Below, in pieces: positions 1 through 4,819 of a stretch of 8,746 nt of DNA. The number at the start of each line of letters is the position of its first letter. Position 1 is the stretch's first letter. A program made the translations under genes and the position numbers. Under the pieces are notes generated by a model. The model did not search any database. It had not been told where the DNA came from and saw nothing but the letters and a program-made list of their open reading frames with translations. The stretch spans positions 1 through 8,746 of the forward strand of contig JAABTR010000392.1 of the NCBI GenBank assembly GCA_011389755.1, given 5' to 3'. Source of the DNA: Deltaproteobacteria bacterium. Its GTDB lineage: Bacteria > Myxococcota_A > Polyangia > JAAYKL01.

Positions 1-2
1 AG

Positions 3-11
3 TTATCCACA
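3..11 (+). promoter_or_regulatory. DnaA-box consensus match TTATCCACA
   Basis: The nine bases match the bacterial DnaA-box consensus TTWTNCACA exactly, in the strongest known form (TTATCCACA). A short AT-rich run with a T6/A5 inverted repeat follows immediately. It lies at the window edge, so any cluster further left cannot be seen. The flanking gene is queG-ybeY rather than a usual oriC neighbour such as dnaA, dnaN, rpmH or mnmG. It may be an isolated box or a chance match. Confidence 0.35.
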
Positions 12-79
12 GTTTTTTCAAAAATCGGATTCGCTTCAACCCTTGGAAAATTCGTTGGTAATCTGGCTCTGGGGACGCG

Positions 80-88
80 TTTTTCACA
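80..88 (+). promoter_or_regulatory. Second DnaA-box-like match TTTTTCACA
   Basis: This nonamer fits TTWTNCACA in the same orientation as the box at 3-11, 77 bp away. It overlaps the stop codon of the YbeY half of the minus-strand gene (84-86). Two co-oriented matches within 90 bp are suggestive, but this one is a weak form and could be chance. The 83 bp left of the gene otherwise contain no visible hairpin terminator. Confidence 0.2.
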
Positions 89-551
89 GATGGGCTCTCG
101 GAAAGAGCCGATCTAGCTCGGCGGCCCTTGTGAACATCTCCCGTTCTTTTTCGATGGTGTCGTGGGTGTGGCCGACGAGGTGTAAAATTCCATGGATGAG
201 GAGGGACGTCATTTCGTCCAGAAGGCTGAAGGAGAGATCGGCGGCTTGTCGGCGGGCGGTCTCGATGGAGATGACCACGTCACCCAGGATGTGCGGCATG
301 GGGCTTTGGGTGTCTCCCTCGTTCATGGCGAACGACAGCACATCGGTGGGCGCGTCTGTGTCCCGGTAGTTCTTGTTGAGCGCTTGGATGGTCGCGTCGT
401 CGCACAGGAGCACGGACAGCTCGGCGTCCGGCAGCTCCAGCGCCTCCAGGATCTTGACGCCGCGCCTCTTTATCGTCCGCGGATCGATGCCTCCTTTTAG
501 GTTGCGGGTCTGTACCGAAATCCTCGGCCCGCTCGAGAGTTGAGTCGTCAT
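84..551 (-). other. ybeY: YbeY domain with its own candidate start (155 residues)
   Basis: The internal ATG at 551 would give a 155-residue protein, the normal size of free-standing YbeY, beginning just where QueG homology ends. An AAGGA Shine-Dalgarno (563-567 on the plus strand) lies 11 nt upstream. This suggests that an ancestral queG and ybeY pair merged by loss of the queG stop while the ybeY initiation signal was kept. It is an alternative product of the same frame, not a separate locus. Confidence 0.5.
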
Positions 552-1544
552 TTCGCGTGGGTTCCTTTCTGACCCTCGTGTGATGAGGGCGCATAAATTT
601 TCGCGCAGCTTTGCGGCGCTGAGTCTTCGCAAGGCCGTTCCGGCCAGGGCCCTCTCGAGCTCTTCGTCGGTGGCCACGACCGCCTTGTCGACGGTCATGC
701 TGCGGCCTTCGGCCGTCGCTACGGGCTCCAGGGCGCAAGGAATTGTAGCGTTGTGGTGTGGGCAGACGGTGGTGCAGATGTCGCAACCGAAGATCTTTGT
801 CATCTCTTTTGCGAACGGGTCACCGACCCCTTTGGGGGACTCGATGGTCCAGTAAGACAGGCACCGGCGGCTGTCCACGACCTTCGGCGCGACGATGGCC
901 CCGGTGGGACACGCCCTCACGCACGCGTCGCAGTCCTTGCAAGGGTCGAGCGGCTGCCTCTTGTGTCTCGCCGGTGTGATTTTGGGCAGCGGCCCGCGCA
1001 GCAGAAGCTCCCCGAGTAGCACTCTCGGGCCGATACCCGGTACGATGAGAGCCCCGCTCTTTCCGATCTCTCCGATCCCGGCGACGACGGCCCAGGCGCG
1101 CTCGAGAACCGGAGCCGAGTCTACGACGGGACGGAAGACGACCTGGGGAAATCTGTCGCGGATGGCACGGCCGATTTCGCTGAGGATTTTTTTGAGCGTT
1201 TTGTGGTAGTCCCGGCCTCTGGCGTGGCGCGCCACGTGCTTCCAGATGCCCTCATCAGCGGTGCCGTCTGAGTAAGGGAGAGCGACGCACAAGACGATCT
1301 CGGCGCCGCCGCCTAAAAAAAGCTCACGGCGGCTGATATCGGTTCTGAGGTCCCCGTGGTTTTCCATGTAGTGCATTTGGCAGTGCTGTTTTTGGTGCAG
1401 CCAATTTGCAAACGCGCGGGCAGCCTCGGGTGGCACGGGGCCTGCCGGCGCCAGCCCCAAAGCGCACAGCCCGAGACTTCGACCCAGCGGCTCGAGAAAC
1501 GACCAGGCCCGGGGAAGATCGCTGATTCTCGGTGCGTTTGTCAT
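84..1544 (-). CDS. queG-ybeY: QueG-YbeY fusion: epoxyqueuosine reductase joined to rRNA-maturation endonuclease
   Basis: One uninterrupted 486-residue frame holds two cytoplasmic RNA-related enzymes. Residues 1-331 match QueG, the cobalamin- and iron-sulfur-dependent enzyme that reduces epoxyqueuosine to queuosine in tRNA. Visible marks are the VDSAPVLER segment with the likely catalytic acid D142, a ferredoxin motif C202-x2-C205-x2-C208-x3-C212-P, and a second cluster set C228, C254, C257, C261-P. The C-terminal HEAT-like extension of longer QueG proteins is absent. The usual GWIGKN motif reads GEIGKS. Residues 332-486 match YbeY, a zinc endonuclease in 16S rRNA 3'-end maturation and ribosome quality control: PTDVLSF, LGDVVIS and HGILHLVGHTH with zinc ligands H451, H455, H461. 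The start has GAGG 12 nt upstream. Family assignments are firm. Whether the protein acts fused or is also translated from the internal start is open. Confidence 0.93.
   Translation of the reverse strand: MTNAPRISDLPRAWSFLEPLGRSLGLCALGLAPAGPVPPEAARAFANWLHQKQHCQMHYMENHGDLRTDISRRELFLGGGAEIVLCVALPYSDGTADEGIWKHVARHARGRDYHKTLKKILSEIGRAIRDRFPQVVFRPVVDSAPVLERAWAVVAGIGEIGKSGALIVPGIGPRVLLGELLLRGPLPKITPARHKRQPLDPCKDCDACVRACPTGAIVAPKVVDSRRCLSYWTIESPKGVGDPFAKEMTKIFGCDICTTVCPHHNATIPCALEPVATAEGRSMTVDKAVVATDEELERALAGTALRRLSAAKLRENLCALITRGSERNPREMTTQLSSGPRISVQTRNLKGGIDPRTIKRRGVKILEALELPDAELSVLLCDDATIQALNKNYRDTDAPTDVLSFAMNEGDTQSPMPHILGDVVISIETARRQAADLSFSLLDEMTSLLIHGILHLVGHTHDTIEKEREMFTRAAELDRLFPRAHL
562..567 (-). 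promoter_or_regulatory. Internal Shine-Dalgarno before the YbeY ATG
   Basis: The minus strand reads AAGGAA here, with the AAGGA core ending 11 nt before the ATG at 551. Inside a continuous coding frame there is no need for such a site at a domain junction, so it supports separate initiation of YbeY. It is a short motif and could be coincidental. Confidence 0.45.
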
Positions 1545-1562
1545 AACTGATGAGTACCTCGT

Positions 1563-1574
1563 GTTCGCGCGAAC
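1563..1574. promoter_or_regulatory. 12-bp perfect palindrome between divergent genes
   Basis: GTTCGCGCGAAC is a perfect inverted repeat in the 109-bp gap between queG-ybeY (minus) and the FHA-GGDEF gene (plus), 18 bp upstream of the queG ATG. It could be an operator for the divergent promoters or a small 5'-leader hairpin. About two perfect 12-bp palindromes are expected by chance in a window this size, so the evidence is position only. The rest of the gap is T-rich, with a poor promoter-like TTGCGC (1587-1592) and TACTTT (1609-1614). Confidence 0.2.
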
Positions 1575-1653
1575 GGCGAGACCACTTTGCGCCTTTTGGG
1601 TTTTCGCTTACTTTTTACAGTTGGCGCTTTTTGGGGATGGAAACGGTGTGGTG

Positions 1654-2547
1654 ATGTACGATACGGACGATATTGAAGCCAAAACCAGGGTGACCGACGC
1701 CTCCAGTTTTCGACCGGCTGAATCGACGGAAGATGCTCTGGTTATGATCTATCCCCCTGGTCCCGATCTCGGTAAGAAGCACGAGCTGACCGGAAAGCTC
1801 GCCAACGTGGGCCGGGACCCCTCGAACCACATCGTCGTCGACAGCGACTCGGTTTCGCGCCGCCATGCGCGCCTCACCATCGAGTCCGGCCGCCGACTGG
1901 TGACCGACCTGCAGAGCACCAACGGGACTTACGTCAATAATCAGCAGATTCTGTCGAGGTTTTTGGAAAACGGCGACCAGCTCAAGATAGGCGACACCAT
2001 CTTCAAGTACCTGGTCGGCAGCGACGTGGAGTCCGCGTATCACGAGGAGATTTATCGAATGACCATCAAGGATGGTCTGACCGAGATCTACAACAAGCGC
2101 TACTTCGTCGAAGCCCTCGATCGGGAGATGTCCCGGTCCCAAAGATACAAGCGGGACCTGTCCGTCGTGATGTTCGACATCGATTATTTCAAAAAGATAA
2201 ACGACAACTTCGGCCATCTCGCGGGCGACTATGTGCTCCAGGCTTTGGCCAAGCTCATCTCGTCCCGCTCGCGGCGCGAGGAGATTTTCGCTCGGTACGG
2301 CGGCGAGGAGTTCGTCATCCTCTTGCCCGAGACCCCCCAAGACGGCGCCATGGAGCTCGCAGAGCAGCTGCGCAAGAAGGTGGCCGCATACGCCTTCGTC
2401 TTCGAAGGAGAAAATATCCTGGTGACGGTGAGCATGGGGGTGGCCTCCATTAAGGGGGACTCGGTCACCGCCAACGAGTTTCTCAAGGCGGCCGACGAAA
2501 AGCTCTACCAGGCCAAGGGAGAGGGGCGCAACTGCGTGCGGGGCTGA
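1654..2547 (+). CDS. FHA-GGDEF diguanylate cyclase
   Basis: This predicted soluble cytoplasmic protein of 297 residues makes the second messenger c-di-GMP from two GTP. An N-terminal forkhead-associated domain (about residues 28-120) shows GRDPSN, the SRRH core and STNGT, the residues that bind phosphothreonine. The C-terminal GGDEF domain (about 135-295) has the metal-binding FDIDYF segment and an intact GGEEF active site (216-220), so it is probably active. The product-inhibition I-site RxxD reads RREE, with Glu for Asp, which may weaken feedback. The N-terminal tail has threonines in KTRVTD that could be an FHA ligand. I chose ATG 1654; GTG 1651 is equally possible and has a better-spaced GGA. 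A GTG at 1561 would add a hydrophobic leader but leave only 16 bp to queG. The CAP protein gene follows 5 nt downstream, so the two are probably co-transcribed. Confidence 0.9.
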   Translation: MYDTDDIEAKTRVTDASSFRPAESTEDALVMIYPPGPDLGKKHELTGKLANVGRDPSNHIVVDSDSVSRRHARLTIESGRRLVTDLQSTNGTYVNNQQILSRFLENGDQLKIGDTIFKYLVGSDVESAYHEEIYRMTIKDGLTEIYNKRYFVEALDREMSRSQRYKRDLSVVMFDIDYFKKINDNFGHLAGDYVLQALAKLISSRSRREEIFARYGGEEFVILLPETPQDGAMELAEQLRKKVAAYAFVFEGENILVTVSMGVASIKGDSVTANEFLKAADEKLYQAKGEGRNCVRG

Positions 2548-2552
2548 CCGCC

Positions 2553-4166
2553 GTGGATGCCATGTTTAAAAACGCAAGCGTGTTCTTGGGGGCAGCGTGG
2601 CTGGCCACGGCCGGTTGCGGCGCCGCCGGAGCCCCGGCCGGCGTCGGCTCCGGCGTAGAAGTTTTAGTCTCAAACGAGGCAAAAGAGCCTTCCGTTGGCG
2701 CTTTAGCCAAAGCGACGAGCTTTACCCTCAGCGGTCGTCCCGCGACATTTTTTTCAAGCAGTCCGACCGAACCCGAAAAAACAGATTTTGGCCTCGGGGA
2801 GGGCATGACCCGCGACGGCCGCCTCGACGCGGCGGCGACCGCAGCCCTCGAGATGGCTGAGGACGGCCGCAGCTTGACGGGCTCGGCGGTGCAGGAGGCG
2901 TTGTGGTTTTTTGGCGTCGCCCAGACCAGCGCCGCGACCACGCTGGTGGCGGGCTCGAGTGTCGAGGGCGTTTTGTCGAAGCTGAGGGCCTGGCTCGAGG
3001 CGCAGGCGGACAAAGGAGACGACAGGTACGGCGTCGCCGTGCGCTCGGGAAAAGATGGCGCAAGCGGGGTCGTTTTGAGCCTCGCGTCACGCATCGAGCT
3101 CGAGCAGGTGAGAGCGCGGCATGGGAAGCAGGGCCCGGTGCGTGTGGCGGGACGCGTGAGCAAGCCCTACAAAGAGCCGACCCTCATTGTGACCTCGCCC
3201 GGCGGGCGGACAAAAAGCATCCCGCTTGCCACGAAAAAAGGCGGAGAGTTCGACGAGCGACTCGAGCTCGACGAGAAAGGTCGCTGGCAGCTCGAGATCA
3301 TGGCGGGTGGCCCCGAGGGTCCCGTCGCGCTGGTGAATTTCCCCATCGCCGTGGGCATCCCCATCGACCCAGAGATAGTGATATCCACCTCCGCGCTAGA
3401 GTCGAAAAATACGCGAGAGCTCGAACAGCTGCTGTTTAACCACCTCAACGAGGCCAGGAAAAAGCACGGGCTCGAGTCGCTCGCGTGGTCTGAGCCGATC
3501 GCGAAGGTGGCCCGGGGTTACAGCGCCGAGATGGCGCAAACAGGCCGGGTTGCCCACGTCTCGCGGATCTCGGGTTCCGTGGCGGATAGGGTCAAGGCTG
3601 CCGGCCTGGGGCTCCTTGGTGTCGCCGAGAACCTCGCGCGGGCGGGCAACGCCTCTGAGGCCCACGCGGGCCTCATGGCTTCACCGGGGCACCGGGAGAA
3701 TATCTTGAAGCCGGATGCCGAGTCGGTTGGGATCGGGGTCGTCATCTTCGAGCCGGAAAAAGGCGAAAACCCCGTGCTCATCGTCACCCAGATCTTCTCG
3801 ATGGGGAGGGCCGAAGCCCTCGACGACATGGGCCCGGCCGAGATCCTCGAACGCGTCAACGCTGCGCGGAAGAAAAAGGGGCTCGCGCCGCTGAAGATGG
3901 ACGAGAAGCTCGCTCGGCAAGGGCGCGCCTCGGCCGACGCGTGCTTCGAACCCAATGCCCGCCGCGGTGAATTGGTTTTGGGGCGCTATCGATCGGTCGC
4001 CGCGGTGCGATTGATGACCAACGACCTGCGCGAGGAAACCTTCGCTCGAACCGCGCCTGTGATGGCGCCTCACGTGCGGGACGTGGGTGTTGCGGTGGCG
4101 CGGGGCGAATCACCCGATACGGGAGCTTTGGTCCTGTGTATCACTTTGCTGCTCGGGGAAAGGTAA
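2553..4166 (+). CDS. Exported CAP/SCP-domain protein with an intact and a degenerate CAP domain
   Basis: This 537-residue envelope protein has an N-terminal signal (residues 4-22) ending in ATAGC. C22 is a plausible lipidation site, though Thr at -3 is atypical. Residues about 85-185 form an alpha/beta segment of unknown family. Residues 195-270 look beta-rich (TSPGGRTKS, EKGRWQLEI), resembling an Ig-like or macroglobulin-type module. Residues 290-417 are a bacterial CAP/SCP domain with H335 (AHVS), E359 (AENLA) and SPGHRENIL with H380. Residues 428-535 repeat the start of the CAP fold (VNAARKKKGL against LNEARKKHGL) but lack the His/Glu set, so this copy is degenerate. Bacterial CAP proteins have been linked to lipid, glycan or protein binding; no substrate can be assigned. 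GTG 2553 has GGGG 9 nt upstream; ATG 2562 is an alternative. It is probably co-transcribed with the diguanylate cyclase gene. Confidence 0.87.
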   Translation: MDAMFKNASVFLGAAWLATAGCGAAGAPAGVGSGVEVLVSNEAKEPSVGALAKATSFTLSGRPATFFSSSPTEPEKTDFGLGEGMTRDGRLDAAATAALEMAEDGRSLTGSAVQEALWFFGVAQTSAATTLVAGSSVEGVLSKLRAWLEAQADKGDDRYGVAVRSGKDGASGVVLSLASRIELEQVRARHGKQGPVRVAGRVSKPYKEPTLIVTSPGGRTKSIPLATKKGGEFDERLELDEKGRWQLEIMAGGPEGPVALVNFPIAVGIPIDPEIVISTSALESKNTRELEQLLFNHLNEARKKHGLESLAWSEPIAKVARGYSAEMAQTGRVAHVSRISGSVADRVKAAGLGLLGVAENLARAGNASEAHAGLMASPGHRENILKPDAESVGIGVVIFEPEKGENPVLIVTQIFSMGRAEALDDMGPAEILERVNAARKKKGLAPLKMDEKLARQGRASADACFEPNARRGELVLGRYRSVAAVRLMTNDLREETFARTAPVMAPHVRDVGVAVARGESPDTGALVLCITLLLGER

Positions 4167-4187
4167 AACGAAAAAGTCAGCAGAGAA
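4167..4187. other. 21-bp convergent gap without visible terminator
   Basis: The CAP gene ends at 4166 and the TIG lipoprotein gene ends at 4188 on the opposite strand. The A-rich gap has no hairpin followed by a U-tract on either strand, so termination probably occurs inside the opposing gene or is factor-dependent. Confidence 0.6.
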
Positions 4188-4595
4188 TCACTCCTTGGGC
4201 TCTTCGCGCAGGCTCTTGCGCTGTCCAAGGTCGCGAATGTCCATTCCGGATTTGGGGATGTAGCGAAAAGCGTTCTCGATGAGGTACTCGGTGCCGTTGT
4301 CCAGGGCGACCCGGACGTCCACCACGCCCTCCTCGTCGGCGCTCGGAGAGGTGACGGTCATCTCGCCGGTGCCCGTCACCACAACGTTCGGCGCTTTGGC
4401 GTTTCCGAAGTAAACCGAGACCCCCATGTCCTTGTCAAAACCACTGCCGATGATTTTGATGGGTTCGTTCCCCGCCAGTACTCCGGACGCCGGAGAAACA
4501 TCCTTGATGGAAAAGTTCTCGTTGCATCCCGCGGCGAGGACGGCGAACACGAACGCGATGCCCACGCAACTTACCAATCGAATGCTCTTTTTCAC
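4188..4595 (-). CDS. Small lipoprotein with one TIG/IPT domain
   Basis: This is a 135-residue secreted lipoprotein. The signal begins KKSIR, has a hydrophobic core, and ends VLAAGC with C24 as the likely lipidated residue. Residues about 27-113 form a single IPT/TIG immunoglobulin-like fold: the opening IKDVSPASGVLAGNEPIKI, GSGF, a beta-rich middle and a closing NAFRYI are typical. TIG folds bind ligands or serve as spacers in surface proteins; no partner is evident. The tail after 115 is charged and probably flexible. The frame extends upstream to an ATG at 4646, but GTG 4595 is the better start: GGAGG lies 7 nt before it and translation from there begins right at the signal peptide. The gene is divergent from the large response-regulator gene. 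D49-like acidic residues in the tail of the standby protein are not diagnostic. Confidence 0.85.
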   Translation of the reverse strand: MKKSIRLVSCVGIAFVFAVLAAGCNENFSIKDVSPASGVLAGNEPIKIIGSGFDKDMGVSVYFGNAKAPNVVVTGTGEMTVTSPSADEEGVVDVRVALDNGTEYLIENAFRYIPKSGMDIRDLGQRKSLREEPKE

Positions 4596-4602
4596 CTCTT
4601 TG

Positions 4603-4607
4603 CCTCC
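4603..4607 (-). promoter_or_regulatory. Shine-Dalgarno GGAGG fixing the TIG lipoprotein start
   Basis: On the minus strand GGAGG ends 7 nt before the GTG at 4595, an ideal spacing. This selects GTG 4595 over the ATG at 4646, which would add 17 residues not resembling a signal peptide. Confidence 0.8.
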
Positions 4608-4803
4608 GTGACGTTGTTCGGCCGGTCTGCAGCCTGTTCCATCCATCTGCTTTAAAACAAGTTATCACAACTCGAGACAGAAACGACAGGAAAGTCCTTT
4701 TAGCGGTCAAAGCGGGGCGCGCGTTCACATTCCTTGACAAAACGCGTGCATAGGCCGGAAGATCTCTCAAACTTTCATGTGCGAAGAAGTGTGCCGTCGC
4801 AGC
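4608..4803. other. Divergent intergenic region, presumed promoters
   Basis: This region separates the minus-strand TIG lipoprotein gene from the plus-strand response-regulator gene and must hold promoters for both. It has a perfect plus-strand -35 hexamer TTGACA at 4734-4739, but no convincing -10 at 16-18 bp. On the minus strand TTGACC (4705-4710) has only a poor TCGTTT at the right distance. I see no sigma-54 -24/-12 site, no long inverted repeat and no RNA gene. Confidence 0.4.
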
Positions 4804-4810
4804 AGGTGAG
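4804..4810 (+). promoter_or_regulatory. Shine-Dalgarno AGGTGAG supporting the TTG start at 4820
   Basis: AGGTGAG ends 9 nt before TTG 4820. A nearer GGAG (4814-4817) is only 2 nt from the start and is too close. The next in-frame Met lies far inside the receiver domain, so the TTG start is needed to keep the domain whole. Confidence 0.65.
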
Positions 4811-4819
4811 AGCGGAGCT

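Noticed and set aside
1561..1653. GTG start at 1561 giving the FHA-GGDEF protein a hydrophobic leader
   Set aside because: It would leave 16 bp between divergent starts; the hydrophobic residues come from T-rich probable promoter DNA, and the family homology begins after the ATG at 1654.
1615..2340. 241-residue open frame on the minus strand
   Set aside because: It lies wholly opposite the FHA-GGDEF coding sequence, has no recognisable domain, and reflects codon bias on the opposite strand.
4596..4646. Upstream ATG at 4646 for the TIG lipoprotein
   Set aside because: The added 17 residues do not fit a signal peptide, while GTG 4595 has an ideal GGAGG spacing.
4734..4763. Sigma-70 promoter from the perfect TTGACA
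   Set aside because: No acceptable -10 hexamer is found 16-18 bp downstream, so it is mentioned only within the intergenic region.
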